Origin: Ga0077555 sp963741565
Lineage (GTDB): Bacteria > Pseudomonadota > Alphaproteobacteria > Rhizobiales > Hyphomicrobiaceae
NCBI GenBank assembly: GCA_963741565.1
Contig: CAVUIK010000004.1
Location: 62,001 to 126,000 of the forward strand
Direction of reading: 5' to 3'
DNA length: 64,000 nt
Shown here in pieces: positions 1 through 9,121 of this stretch; the stretch's first letter is position 1, and each line of letters begins with the position of its first letter. The notes under the pieces were generated by a model. It ran no database searches. It was not told the origin of the DNA and saw only the letters and a list, made by a program, of their open reading frames with translations. The position numbers were made by a program, and so were the translations under genes.

Positions 1-446
1 GCGACGGACTTGGCGACGGAGTCCGGTGTCGGCTCGCAGCCGAGCAGCTTCGTCATGCGCGCCTTGAGGTTGGGCAAGCCGAAGTGCGGCAGCACGAAGC
101 GGCCGTCTTTGGTCGGCCACGGCTGTGTGATGGCCCGCATCGCCTCATGGCTCTCGCTGACGACGTCGCGGAAAACGCCATTGGCATCGGGCCGCTGCAG
201 ATAGGATGAACTGCGCAAGCCGGCGGCGGCGTGGCGCACGCTGATCGAGGCCTGCTGGCGGCGGCCGGTCTTCAATTCCCAGATGTCGGAGACGGCAACG
301 CCGACGCCGCCGAGAACGGCCGCACAGGTCTCGCCGATCTTGAACCCGGTGGAGAGCACGGGATCGGCGCCGTTGATGGTGACTTCACTCGCTTGCGGCA
401 TGCCGCGTCCGCGTGCCGCCATCACCTCTTCGAATGCTGTAGCCAT
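1..446 (-). CDS. CoA transferase, class III (CaiB/BaiF-like), partial
   Basis: The gene runs off the left edge of the window: 148 codons are readable leftward from the ATG at 446 without a stop. The reading contains GFKIGETCAAVLGGVGVAV, then a segment with WELKTGRRQ and ITQPWPTKDGRFVLPHFGLP, the wording I recognise from alphaproteobacterial proteins annotated as class III CoA transferases, which move CoA between carboxylic acids. The catalytic Asp region and C-terminus lie outside the window, so substrate cannot be judged. The amidohydrolase gene on the same strand ends at 504, 58 bp upstream of this start, so it may share a transcript. Confidence 0.7.
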   Translation of the reverse strand, partial: MATAFEEVMAARGRGMPQASEVTINGADPVLSTGFKIGETCAAVLGGVGVAVSDIWELKTGRRQQASISVRHAAAGLRSSSYLQRPDANGVFRDVVSESHEAMRAITQPWPTKDGRFVLPHFGLPNLKARMTKLLGCEPTPDSVAKSV

Positions 447-503
447 TGCATGTGTCTCCCTGCCAGAGCGGCATCATGCCTTGGCGTCGGGTGGAGGTCC
501 AGT

Positions 504-1505
504 TCAACGAATGTGGGAGCGCAGTTTCAAAAAGGCTTCGGCATTGGCGTGCGTGAGTTTGGCCATATCGGCTGGTGGCAGGGAAATGCGGTCGAGGAAG
601 GCGCGACCTTTGGCGTTCGGGGCATAGGGGTAGTCGACCGAGAACATGATCCGGTCGATGCCGAACGTCAGCAGTGCCGCAAGCAACGGGGGCTCGCTGA
701 AAATGCCGCTGGTCGTGATCCAGACCTGATCCAGGATAGTCTGCGAGATTGGTCTATTGAGATGCTCGATATCGACGGCGAAGACCTCGTCCGCCCGGGC
801 CATCATCATCGGCAGCATTTCGCCCATGTGGCCGACCACCAGCTTGAGCTTGGGATGGCGGTCGAGTGCCCCTGACAGGATCAGGCGCAAAACGTGGATT
901 GCCGTCTCCGAGTGCCAACCCCAGCCGGCCGCCTCCAGCACGCGCGCAGCGCCTGGATCCAGATCCGAGTAGTAGGCCTGCCGCACCGCCTCGGGTGCCA
1001 GATGTGGGTGTACGTAGATCGGTACGTCGAGATCGACGGCGGTCGCCAGCAGGCCGTCGTAGCTCGGATGATCGAGGAAGCGGCCGTCGGTGGTGCCGTT
1101 GACGAGTGCGCCGACGAAGTGCAGATCCCGGACCGCGCGGCGAAGCTCGTCGGCGGCGGCCTCGGGGCTCTGCATGGGCAGCACAGCGAACCCGGCGAAG
1201 CGATCGGGATGGCGCGCGATCGCGGCCGCCAGGTGGTCGTTCATTTCGCGGGCGATGGCGACGCCCTCGCCACCTGGGACGAGATCGGGGCCGGGTCCCG
1301 TGTTGGAGAGAACCTGCATTGTGATGCCAGCCTCGTCCATGGATTGCAGGCGCCGCTCGCCGATCTCGGGCGCCAGTTCCATTGGGTTTAGTCCGTTCGG
1401 CGGCAGCTTGCGGGGCCGGAAGCCGCGGCGGCTGATGACGGCCGGATCGATGCGGCGAACGAGGGAGGGGACCGTGAAATGCTCTTCGAGTGCAATGACA
1501 CGCAT
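504..1505 (-). CDS. Amidohydrolase family 2 (ACMSD / resorcylate decarboxylase-like)
   Basis: 333 residues. I chose the ATG at 1505 over longer in-frame starts because an AGGAGG-like site (ACGGAGG) lies about 9 nt upstream. The protein starts MRVIALEEHFTVP, a typical opening of the metal-dependent TIM-barrel amidohydrolase_2 family, in which HxH or ExH starts the metal site. Other family marks are the His pair around YVHPHLAP, GHMGEMLP (metal His) and MFSVDYPY (catalytic Asp). Members hydrolyse or decarboxylate aromatic acids and related compounds; the substrate here is unknown. It is probably co-transcribed with the downstream CoA transferase gene and diverges from the TauD-type dioxygenase gene. 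Confidence 0.8.
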   Translation of the reverse strand: MRVIALEEHFTVPSLVRRIDPAVISRRGFRPRKLPPNGLNPMELAPEIGERRLQSMDEAGITMQVLSNTGPGPDLVPGGEGVAIAREMNDHLAAAIARHPDRFAGFAVLPMQSPEAAADELRRAVRDLHFVGALVNGTTDGRFLDHPSYDGLLATAVDLDVPIYVHPHLAPEAVRQAYYSDLDPGAARVLEAAGWGWHSETAIHVLRLILSGALDRHPKLKLVVGHMGEMLPMMMARADEVFAVDIEHLNRPISQTILDQVWITTSGIFSEPPLLAALLTFGIDRIMFSVDYPYAPNAKGRAFLDRISLPPADMAKLTHANAEAFLKLRSHIR

Positions 1506-1705
1506 GAGCCGGAACCTCCGTTGCTTCGGCGACTGTTGCATCCGACAGGCCCGCCGGGCAAGCTTGTCGCGCATCGTCCCTCGACGATGTCCGGATGATC
1601 TGACTATGATTGCATTGCAGACGCGACTTGGCGCCCGGGCTTCATGCAAGTGACGCCGCCAGCGAAGTGAAGCTGTACGGGAGCATGAACCTGGGAGCCG
1701 CATCC

Positions 1706-2584
1706 ATGGCAATGAACCAACAAAGTGATATCGAGGTCGTTCCAACCGGCGGTCCGCTCGGCGCCGATATCCGGGGATTGGATCTCACGCAGCCCATCGA
1801 TGGGCCGTCGTTTCAGCGGATCTACAAGGCCTGGAACGATCATCTCGTGTTGCGGTTTCGCGGCCAGCGCCTGGACGACGACTCCTTGGCCGAGTTCTCA
1901 CGCCGTTTCGGTGAGCTCGACATGGCGCCGATCCGTGCCGCAAAGGATCCCAATCATCCGAGCCGGCCGGAGATCGCCATCATCTCCAATATCCTCGAAG
2001 CCGGTAAACCGATCGGCGGCTTGGGCAACTCCGAACTCGTTTGGCATCAGGACATGAGCTATAATGAGATGCCGCCCAAAGCGAGCCTGCTCTATGGCAT
2101 CGAGACACCGGCTGCCGGCGGTGAAACGTTCTTCTACAACCTCTACACGGCTTACGAGACGCTGCCCGCTGATCTGAAGCAGCGTGTCGCCGGGCTTTCG
2201 TGCAAGCACGACGCCACACGCAATTCGTCCGGCCAACTCCGGAACGGGTACGACGAGACGTATTCCAACACCGAGCGGCCTGGCGCCATTCATCCGATCG
2301 TCGTGCGCCATCCCGAGAGCGGCCGGCCTGCGCTCTATCTCGGCCGCCGGCCGAACGCCTGGATTGTTGGCCTGCCCGATGCTGAGAGCGATGCGCTGCT
2401 CGACACGCTCTGGGCGCATATTCACAGCGGCACGGCCTATTGGGCGCAGGAATGGCAGCAGGGTGACCTTGTGATCTGGGACAATCGGTGCACGCTCCAC
2501 CGGCGCAACCAGCTGGACCCGGCGTTGCGCCGGCGGATGCATCGCACGCAAGTGCGCGATCGTTCGCGTCCGGTCGCCGCATGA
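1706..2584 (+). CDS. TauD/TfdA-family Fe(II)/2-oxoglutarate dioxygenase
   Basis: 292 residues from the ATG at 1706, which has GGGAG about 9 nt upstream; an in-frame ATG at 1685 is the alternative. The facial triad is visible: H114 and D116 in VWHQDMSY and the distal H265 in WDNRCTLHRR, followed by an Arg-rich stretch that would bind 2-oxoglutarate. The family hydroxylates sulfonates, herbicide acids and similar compounds with release of succinate and CO2. Residues 11-30 (VVPTGGPLGADIRGLDL) are the usual TauD N-terminus. It is cytosolic, with no signal peptide. Substrate unknown; the nearby CoA transferase and amidohydrolase suggest a small-molecule catabolic cluster (inference). Confidence 0.88.
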   Translation: MAMNQQSDIEVVPTGGPLGADIRGLDLTQPIDGPSFQRIYKAWNDHLVLRFRGQRLDDDSLAEFSRRFGELDMAPIRAAKDPNHPSRPEIAIISNILEAGKPIGGLGNSELVWHQDMSYNEMPPKASLLYGIETPAAGGETFFYNLYTAYETLPADLKQRVAGLSCKHDATRNSSGQLRNGYDETYSNTERPGAIHPIVVRHPESGRPALYLGRRPNAWIVGLPDAESDALLDTLWAHIHSGTAYWAQEWQQGDLVIWDNRCTLHRRNQLDPALRRRMHRTQVRDRSRPVAA

Positions 2585-2716
2585 GGCGCGGCCCCGTGCC
2601 AATGTCGGACTTAACTATGATCAAGGCTTGGGCTGCAAAGTCGTAGTGTCACGCCGCAAAGACGCTATTGTCGCGCCGTGAAACCCCAAAAACGGTTGCG
2701 CAGGAGTGTCGACACC

Positions 2717-4315
2717 ATGGTCCCGTCCGGGGGCGGGGGCGCGTTGACGGGCCAGCACCCGCGCGAGCCGCCGCCGATCAATCCCTACAGCCTTGCGGCC
2801 GGTGTGAACGAGGCGAGCGGCTCGGCGCGGGCTGCGTGGCTGTTGTCGTTGGCTGTGATGGCGTGGCTGTTCATCGCCGTTGCCGGTGTATCGCATAAGG
2901 ATCTGCTGCTTGGCGGCGGCGTTGCGCTACCGCTGCTTCAGGTTGAGATCGACATCCGCCGGCTCTTCATTTTTGCGCCCATCGTGCTGCTGTTCCTTCA
3001 GTTCGGCAATCTAATGCTGCATGCACTGCTGGCCCAGAAGCTGTCCGAGCTCGATGCCTGTCTGCGCGTTGAGGAGGACTACGGGCCGCGCAATCATCCG
3101 TTACGGCTTGAACTCAACTCCCACTTTCTGACGCAGATTCTGGCAGGCCCCGAGCGGCCGATCTGGCTCGAGCGGTTGCAGCATGTCATGAGCTGGCTGT
3201 CATTCGTCTTCTTTCCGGTGGCACTGCTGCTCGTGATCCTCAGCGTCTTCCTGCCGATGAGTGACCTCGTCCTGACCTGGGTTCATCGCGGCGCGGTTGT
3301 CGCCTATATCGCTTTGCTCGTCATGATCGGGGTCTTCATCATGCGTCCAGTGAAGAGCTGGACGCGCGCCTTGGCATGGGTTGCCGACCACCGGCCGGGG
3401 AGCGTGTTCTGCTCCACCTTGCTGTTTACGGTCGCACTGTTTTTTGCGTTTGCGGTGGCGACCAACCGGGACGGATTGCTCGATCGCCGGCTCGGCTGGA
3501 TGGTCGAAGCGCTCCTGCGCTATCCGTTCCTGGATGCAGCGTGGGTGCGTCCGGCCCGCCAGCTCAATTTACGCGGTGCCGATCTCACGCGTACGGCCAA
3601 AGGCGCGACCGAGGGAGGACCGGATCTGCGCGAGCGCGACTTTCGTTACGCCGATTTTGCCGGCGCTATTCTCAAGCGGGCGGAGTTCTCGGGCAGCAAT
3701 CTCGATGGTGCGCGCTTCATCGGCGCCGATCTGAAGGAGGCGCGGTTCGGGTGCATTTCCGAATTTGAGCGCATGACGGCGAAGTCAACCGACGTCTGCG
3801 TTTCCGTGCGCAACGCCGATTTCACCGGTGCCGATCTGCGCGGCGCCGTATTCGAGTTCGCCGATCTCGAGAACGTGCAAGTGTCGGTCGACCGGCTCGC
3901 ACAGGCGCAGGTCCGCCAGTCCAACCTCTCCGGCGTGACGCTCTACGCAGCGGCCTCGACGGTGCCCGGCGCGACGGCGCCCGCTGGCATGGAAACGGCC
4001 CCGCCGATAGCGGCTGTGAACCTCAGTGGCTCCCGGCTCGATCGGGCGAATCTGGCACTCGTCGACTTGCGCAATGCCAGTTTCGTCGGGGCGCGGCTGG
4101 TCGGGGCCACATTGAGCTTCGCCCGTCTCAACAATGCGGATCTGAGCAAGGCCGATCTGACGAATGCGGATTTGTCGAATGCAGATCTAACCGGCGCCAA
4201 CCTGACCGATGCGATCCTGACCGGCGCCAACCTGACTGACGCCAAGCTCGACGGCGCCCAGTTGACCGATGGGCAACGCGGGAGTGCGGCTATGGTTTCC
4301 GGAAATCCGAAATAA
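2717..4315 (+). CDS. Membrane protein with C-terminal pentapeptide repeats (paralogue 1)
   Basis: 532 residues from the ATG at 2717, which has AGGAG about 10 nt upstream; a GTG at 2678 is possible but has no comparable site. After a Pro-rich start and the motif INPYSL come about five hydrophobic segments (near residues 39-58, 84-106, 160-180, 188-208, 225-245). The C-terminal half is pentapeptide repeats (A[D/N]Lxx: LRGADL, FIGADL, NLTDA) in two blocks, roughly residues 285-400 and 435-525, separated by an Ala/Pro-rich linker. Such repeats fold as a right-handed quadrilateral beta helix. Function unknown. The neighbour at 4445 shares NPYSL, VAGVxHKDLLL, HPLRLEL and HVMSWL, so the two are tandem duplicates 130 bp apart. 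Confidence 0.85.
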   Translation: MVPSGGGGALTGQHPREPPPINPYSLAAGVNEASGSARAAWLLSLAVMAWLFIAVAGVSHKDLLLGGGVALPLLQVEIDIRRLFIFAPIVLLFLQFGNLMLHALLAQKLSELDACLRVEEDYGPRNHPLRLELNSHFLTQILAGPERPIWLERLQHVMSWLSFVFFPVALLLVILSVFLPMSDLVLTWVHRGAVVAYIALLVMIGVFIMRPVKSWTRALAWVADHRPGSVFCSTLLFTVALFFAFAVATNRDGLLDRRLGWMVEALLRYPFLDAAWVRPARQLNLRGADLTRTAKGATEGGPDLRERDFRYADFAGAILKRAEFSGSNLDGARFIGADLKEARFGCISEFERMTAKSTDVCVSVRNADFTGADLRGAVFEFADLENVQVSVDRLAQAQVRQSNLSGVTLYAAASTVPGATAPAGMETAPPIAAVNLSGSRLDRANLALVDLRNASFVGARLVGATLSFARLNNADLSKADLTNADLSNADLTGANLTDAILTGANLTDAKLDGAQLTDGQRGSAAMVSGNPK

Positions 4316-4444
4316 CCGTTGTTTTTCCTTGGGAATGTCTGTGCCTTCCTGGCAACGGTGCGACTTGGCGCGCCTGCCGCAGCCTTACTTTATCCGCTAT
4401 CCTTTGGCTCAGTCAGTGCGTCGTGGTGGGTGAGTGAGTCCTGG

Positions 4445-6544
4445 ATGAGCGATATGCAGCGGACTGCCGCCGTCGAAGGCGAGGCGCCGGTCAATCCCTA
4501 TAGTCTGCTCGAGGCGGTGAATAGCTCGAGCGACACCGTCAACACGGCGTGGCTGATCTTCATCGCGATCATGAGCTATTTGCTGGTCGCCGTGGCGGGA
4601 GTGACGCACAAGGATCTATTGCTGTCGAGCGACATCACGTTGCCCGTGCTCCAGGTTCGGATCGATCTCTCGCGTTTCTTCCTGTTTGCGCCGATCGTGC
4701 TCGCGATCTTCCATCTCGGCGTCGTCTTGCAGCTTGTCATGCTGGCCCGCAAGACGCTCGAGTTCGATGCCGCCATCCGCATGCTCGAGGCCACCGACAA
4801 GCGCACGCATCCCCTGCGGCTAGAGCTGCACAATTTCTTCTTCGTGCAGGCGATCGCGGGCGCGCATCGCAGCCGGATCATGGGCGCCTTTCTGCATGTG
4901 ATGTCGTGGCTGACCCTGGTGATCCTGCCGGTGGTCCTGCTGCTCTACGTGCAGGTCGTGTTTCTTCCCTATCATGATGTCGCGATCACATGGGCGCATC
5001 GTGTGGCCGTGTTGATGGATATCGCGCTGCTTATTTTGATCGGGGTATTTTTGACGCGCACGGAGACGTCGTTTCCAAAGGCCTTTGCGCGCCAGACCAT
5101 CGAGCATCCGATCGCGTTCACGGTGACGTCGGCGGTTCTGATCGCGGTCGCAACCTTCTCGCTGTTCGTCGCGACGGTTCCGGGCGAAGCCCTGGATCGG
5201 GCCGCGCGAAGCCTGTCCGGCATTGACCGGGGCGGCAACGGTGTGGCCACGGAGCGCGCCAGCCAAGGGTTTGCGCTGCCGTTCTTCGGCAGCAGTCGGG
5301 ATGGGCTGCTGTTTGGCATGTTCGAGCGGAACCTGAACGTCACCGATGTCGATCTGGTCGTCGACAAGGATGTGACGCCGGGCGAGTCGTCGCTCAATTT
5401 GCGCGGCCGCGATCTCAGGTACGCCCGTCTCGATCGGACAGACCTGCACCAAGCCGATCTCACTGGGGCTGATCTCGAGGGGGCGAGCCTGGTCGGGGCC
5501 GATCTACGCGGGGTGACGTTGCAGTGCGCCGACATGAACGACATGATCCTGACCGACGATCGGGTCTCGGCGAAATGCACCAACGCCCGCCGGGCCAATC
5601 TGACGCGGGCCCGGCTCAAGGAAGCCCGAATGTCCGGCGTCGACCTGCGGGGGGCCCGGCTCGAGGATGCCGATCTCGAAGGCGCAGAGCTGGCCTACGC
5701 GCTGCTCAGTGGCGCCAGCTTCTATAACGCGCGCCTGGAACGGGCGGATTTGACGGGCGGCGCCAATCTGCACGGCGCCAATTTCGGAACGGCATCCATG
5801 CAGGGCGCGGATCTCACCGGCGCCAGACTTTATGGTGCGGATTTCACCAGCGCGGGACTGCAGGGCGCGGTGCTGGCGCACGCCTATCTGATGGGGGCGA
5901 CGCTGCGGGACGCAGACCTCGAGGGGGCTGATCTCTACAAGGCGAAGCTGCAGGGCGCTGATCTGCGCGGCGCCAAGATCCGGGCGGCCAGCCTGCGCGA
6001 GGCATCGATCTTCTTGGCGACACCGCCCGATCGCGACGGCGTCGAATTGGCCGACCTGTCGGGCGTCGTCTCGAAAGAGTTCGGTGACGTCGATGCCGCG
6101 GATATCGACCGGCAGTTGCTTCGCTTGGAGCCGGAGCGGCTGCGGACCCAGGTTCGCGAGGCGCTGGCGCCGCTCATGAAGCCGGAGGCGCGCAAGGTCG
6201 ACCTGCGCGGCACTGCCGGCCAACAGGGCCAAGGCTGGACTGCTCTCTTGGCGCAGAGCAGCGCTGTTTCAAGTTCATTCGCTGGCGCATCTGGCAGCCC
6301 GACTGACGTTGGCGCGAAGGATCGGTTGACGCAGTTCCTGGCCAAACTGGCCTGCAAGTCGCGCTGGGCCAACGGGTCGGTGGCCACCGGGCTCGCCAAG
6401 CGCGCCCAAGGCCTCGAGTTCAAGGGCGACATCGTGCAGTTCTATGACCGCTTGCGGGCGGACGATTGCCCGGCCTTCAAGACCATGTCGCGCCGGGCGC
6501 TGCGGAGCCTGTCCACAGCTGTCGATATCGCTCGCGGCAATTAA
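4445..6544 (+). CDS. Membrane protein with C-terminal pentapeptide repeats (paralogue 2)
   Basis: 699 residues from the ATG at 4445 (MSDMQRT); the frame is open upstream to 4319 but without a convincing start. The N-terminal ~270 residues repeat the plan of the previous gene: NPYSL, a hydrophobic segment ending VAGVTHKDLLL, a helix pair, HPLRLEL, HVMSWL and a further hydrophobic segment. Pentapeptide repeats then run from about residue 320 to 545 (LTGADLEGA, LHGANFG, LRGAKI). Unlike paralogue 1 it carries about 150 extra non-repeat residues at the C-terminus, with a possible Cys pair (LACKSRW, ADDCPAF). Function unknown; membrane-anchored beta-helix scaffold is the most that can be said. Confidence 0.85.
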   Translation: MSDMQRTAAVEGEAPVNPYSLLEAVNSSSDTVNTAWLIFIAIMSYLLVAVAGVTHKDLLLSSDITLPVLQVRIDLSRFFLFAPIVLAIFHLGVVLQLVMLARKTLEFDAAIRMLEATDKRTHPLRLELHNFFFVQAIAGAHRSRIMGAFLHVMSWLTLVILPVVLLLYVQVVFLPYHDVAITWAHRVAVLMDIALLILIGVFLTRTETSFPKAFARQTIEHPIAFTVTSAVLIAVATFSLFVATVPGEALDRAARSLSGIDRGGNGVATERASQGFALPFFGSSRDGLLFGMFERNLNVTDVDLVVDKDVTPGESSLNLRGRDLRYARLDRTDLHQADLTGADLEGASLVGADLRGVTLQCADMNDMILTDDRVSAKCTNARRANLTRARLKEARMSGVDLRGARLEDADLEGAELAYALLSGASFYNARLERADLTGGANLHGANFGTASMQGADLTGARLYGADFTSAGLQGAVLAHAYLMGATLRDADLEGADLYKAKLQGADLRGAKIRAASLREASIFLATPPDRDGVELADLSGVVSKEFGDVDAADIDRQLLRLEPERLRTQVREALAPLMKPEARKVDLRGTAGQQGQGWTALLAQSSAVSSSFAGASGSPTDVGAKDRLTQFLAKLACKSRWANGSVATGLAKRAQGLEFKGDIVQFYDRLRADDCPAFKTMSRRALRSLSTAVDIARGN

Positions 6545-6778
6545 GGGGCCCGTTGCGGTTCAACGGTTGCGCAAGTCTCTGAAGTTGTGTAGAACAATCA
6601 AAGAACATTGGTTGCGGCAGCTCGCCCGAAAACTGGTGACAAGCTGCCGGAAGGCTGAGCGCAGAGCCTGCAAGGGGCTTATGGTATCAGCAACCGAGTC
6701 GCTGAGCCGCACTATGCGGGCCGGCGAGAATGGCCGGGTTTCCCTGGTGATCCCGGCGATCTAGGAAAGGACGACGTC

Positions 6779-7334
6779 ATGGCTGGATCGGTCAACAAGG
6801 TGATTCTGATTGGGAATGTCGGAAAGGACCCCGAGATCCGGCGCACGCAGGATGGCCGCCCGATTGCCAACCTGCGGATCGCAACGTCGGAGAACTGGCG
6901 CGACAAGTCATCGGGTGAGCGGCGCGAGAAGACCGAGTGGCACTCCGTCGTTATCTTTAACGAGAACCTCTGCAAGGTCGTCGAGCAGTATGTGAAGAAG
7001 GGCGCCAAGCTCTACATCGAAGGCCAGCTCCAGACGCGGAAGTGGCAGGATCAGCAGGGCCAGGAGCGGTACTCGACCGAGGTGGTGCTGCAAGGCTTCA
7101 ACGGGACGCTGACGATGCTCGAACTCGCGAGGCGCGGGCAGTGGCATGCAGGAGGGCAGCCAGGCCGACTACGGCGGCGGTGGCGGGGACTTCGGCGGTG
7201 GCAGTTCGGGCGGCGGCAGCGGCTCTGGCGGCGGAGGCTTCGGCGACGCCCCGGCCAAGCGAGGCCCAGCTAAGCCCGGCAGCGGCAGCAAGGGCAGCTT
7301 CGACAAGAAGATCGACGACGAAATTCCGTTCTGA
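6779..7334 (+). pseudogene. ssb: Single-stranded DNA-binding protein, apparent single-base frameshift
   Basis: SSB binds ssDNA in replication, recombination and repair. The OB fold is intact: MAGSVNKVILIGNVGKDPE, a WHSVVIFNENL strand, then GTLTML. The frame then jumps at about 7122: in the starting frame it continues as Arg-rich nonsense to a stop at 7273, while the +1 frame carries the normal Gly-rich linker and the conserved acidic tip DDEIPF ending at 7334. Removing one A from GAAC at 7121-7124 restores a 184-residue SSB with the junction MLDSRGAGSGMQ. ssb is normally essential, so this is a sequencing or assembly error, a real mutation covered by another ssb, or (least likely) recoding. 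A hairpin terminator follows at 7386. Confidence 0.85.
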
Positions 7335-7385
7335 TCGGCGCTGCGGGCAATCGCAAATTAACGGCTAAAGTCCAATCGACCACGC

Positions 7386-7417
7386 AGCACGGCAGCCTCT
7401 GCCGTGCTGTTCGTTTT
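7386..7417 (+). terminator. Rho-independent terminator after ssb
   Basis: Perfect 10-bp stem (AGCACGGCAG at 7386-7395 with CTGCCGTGCT at 7399-7408), 3-nt loop, then a T-rich tract GTTCGTTTT. It lies 51 bp past the SSB stop at 7334. Confidence 0.85.
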
Positions 7418-7460
7418 GGTAGCCAGCGGATCAAGAGTTTGGTAGCCAGCGGATCAAGAG
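7415..7460. repeat. 23-bp perfect tandem duplication
   Basis: Two head-to-tail copies of a 23-bp unit starting TTTGGTAGCCAGCGG, at 7415-7437 and 7438-7460. The first copy starts inside the T tract of the ssb terminator, so the duplication sits exactly at the transcript end. Probably replication slippage; it encodes nothing visible. Confidence 0.9.
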
Positions 7461-7604
7461 ATCGTGCCCCGGCGATCGCGCCAGAGGCTGCTGAAACGCT
7501 CAACGGCGGCAGCCTGACGCGGGTCATCATCATGTTGGCACACCGGTTGCTCAGTCTCCGTGCAACAACATCGCTCGCCAACCTGCTGAAGGACTGATCC
7601 GTTC

Positions 7605-8786
7605 ATGCGTGCCAAATTGAGGCATTGGGCCCAGAATCTGGGCGTTTGCGCCGTGTCAATTCTGGCGTGCCTGTTGATACTGGAGTTCATCGTCTTTCGT
7701 TTCATCCTCATCCCGGATGACGTGATCCACAACGTGTCGATCAACGGCGTCATGCGCTATCAACCGGACACAAAGGCGATATTTCGGCACCCGGATGGTC
7801 GGACCACGAAGCTCACCATCAACAAGGACGGCTGGAATTCGCCTAAGCCGGCGTACCGGCGGGAGCGGACGCCCGGTACGTTGCGGATTGCTGTGATCGG
7901 CGACAGCTACGTGCATGGCGCCTATGTCAACGTCGAGGAGGGCTTTCCCGAAGTCCTCGAGGCCGCACTCAACAAGGATGGCGTGAAGGCTGAAGTCCTG
8001 CGCTTCGGTATGGACGGCGCACCGCTGTCGCAATACCTGCACATGCTACGCGGCGAGGTTCGCGAGTATCGGCCGGACCTCGTCGTGATGCCCATCATTC
8101 ACAATGATTTCGATGAGACCTATCGCTTCCTGCGCACGCGCTATGCGTCGAGTTTCATGAAGGTCGGCATGGACGACAAGGGGCGGGTCATCGAGATACC
8201 ACCTGCAGACTTCAGGGCCGGTCTTGCCGACAGGTTCCGCAATTTCGCGACGTTTCGCTATCTCTACTACAAGACCAATTTCCATTCGCGGTTCCGCTTG
8301 TTCATCAATCGGCATTTCTGGGGCGGCGACGAGGACTGGGCGCAAGAGTTTCTCTCCTCGGCGGTCGACATCCGCAAGATTCGCGATCACGACAAGAATG
8401 AGTTCTATGCCCATTACGTCATGGGCGAGATGAAGCGGATTGCCGAGGCCGACGGGTTCCAGCTCGCATTCTTCATGGACGGCGTGCGCGAGGCTGTCTA
8501 CTCCGGCAAGCCTGTGTCGGTCTACGAGGTCGGGCGTCTCAACGATATCGCAGCCGATGTTGCGCGCGACCTCGATCTGCCGTTCCTCGATCTGCAGCAG
8601 GCCTTCACGGATGACTTTGCCGCCAACCGCGAGCGCTTCGAGTTTCTCTATGATTGGCATTGGAATGTGCGCGGCAACGTGCTGGTCGGCACGACCATGG
8701 CGCGCTTCCTCAAGGCCAATCCCAAGCTGCTGAACACGACCGGCGATGCCTCCCACAAGGTGCGGGCGGCTTTATCCCTCCGCTGA
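7605..8786 (+). CDS. SGNH/GDSL-family hydrolase, membrane-anchored
   Basis: 393 residues from the ATG at 7605, with AAGGA about 11 nt upstream. Residues ~10-35 form one hydrophobic segment, a signal anchor placing the enzyme outside the membrane. Catalytic blocks: IAVIGDSYVHGAY (nucleophile Ser in GDS), PIIHNDFDET (block III-like Asn), and DWHWNVRGN near the C-terminus (DxxH-type Asp/His, here DWHWN). The family includes esterases, lipases and polysaccharide O-acyl modifying enzymes; AlgX-like or acetylesterase roles on surface glycans are possible but not shown. Single gene, no obvious operon partner. Confidence 0.75.
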   Translation: MRAKLRHWAQNLGVCAVSILACLLILEFIVFRFILIPDDVIHNVSINGVMRYQPDTKAIFRHPDGRTTKLTINKDGWNSPKPAYRRERTPGTLRIAVIGDSYVHGAYVNVEEGFPEVLEAALNKDGVKAEVLRFGMDGAPLSQYLHMLRGEVREYRPDLVVMPIIHNDFDETYRFLRTRYASSFMKVGMDDKGRVIEIPPADFRAGLADRFRNFATFRYLYYKTNFHSRFRLFINRHFWGGDEDWAQEFLSSAVDIRKIRDHDKNEFYAHYVMGEMKRIAEADGFQLAFFMDGVREAVYSGKPVSVYEVGRLNDIAADVARDLDLPFLDLQQAFTDDFAANRERFEFLYDWHWNVRGNVLVGTTMARFLKANPKLLNTTGDASHKVRAALSLR

Positions 8787-8854
8787 CCGCGTTGAAACAC
8801 AAATGAGACGGGGATAGGCCGGATAGGGTAGGATCTGTGCGCCGGAGGCCCAAC

Positions 8855-9106
8855 ATGTCCGACACGATCGAACCGTTGATCCGAGACCTCGTCACGTGGT
8901 GCGCGAAAGAGCCAAGGCCCTACGCCGACGTCATCGACGCCTGGCGCACGTCCTGTCCGCGCCTGACCGTGTGGGAAGATGCCGTCGATCGTGGGCTGCT
9001 CGTGGCTGAGCGCAAACCGAATGGCACCGTGGTTGTGGTCACGCCGCTCGGTCTTGAGTTCCTGGGCGCGACGTCAAAGCGCGCACCGTCAATTCAAGCC
9101 GCTTGA
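8855..9106 (+). CDS. Conserved small protein, winged-helix-like, unknown function
   Basis: 83 residues. The ATG at 8855 is preceded by GGAGG at the proper distance, so it is preferred to the longer frame from 8837. The sequence (RDLVTWCAKEPRPYADVIDAW ... LTVWEDAVDRGLL ... VVVVTPLGLEFL) resembles short proteins I have seen in Rhizobiales genomes, with the helix-turn-helix plus beta-hairpin pattern of winged-helix domains. No partner gene and no known role. It ends 16 bp before the converging end of the cation transporter. Confidence 0.6.
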   Translation: MSDTIEPLIRDLVTWCAKEPRPYADVIDAWRTSCPRLTVWEDAVDRGLLVAERKPNGTVVVVTPLGLEFLGATSKRAPSIQAA

Positions 9107-9121
9107 GACCGAAGCTCGCTT

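Noticed and set aside
4139..4263. Regular short DNA repeats in the pentapeptide genes that look like a satellite or CRISPR-like array
   Set aside because: The period is 15 nt and follows the pentapeptide code (ADLTN, GANLT); no spacers, so it is a coding repeat.
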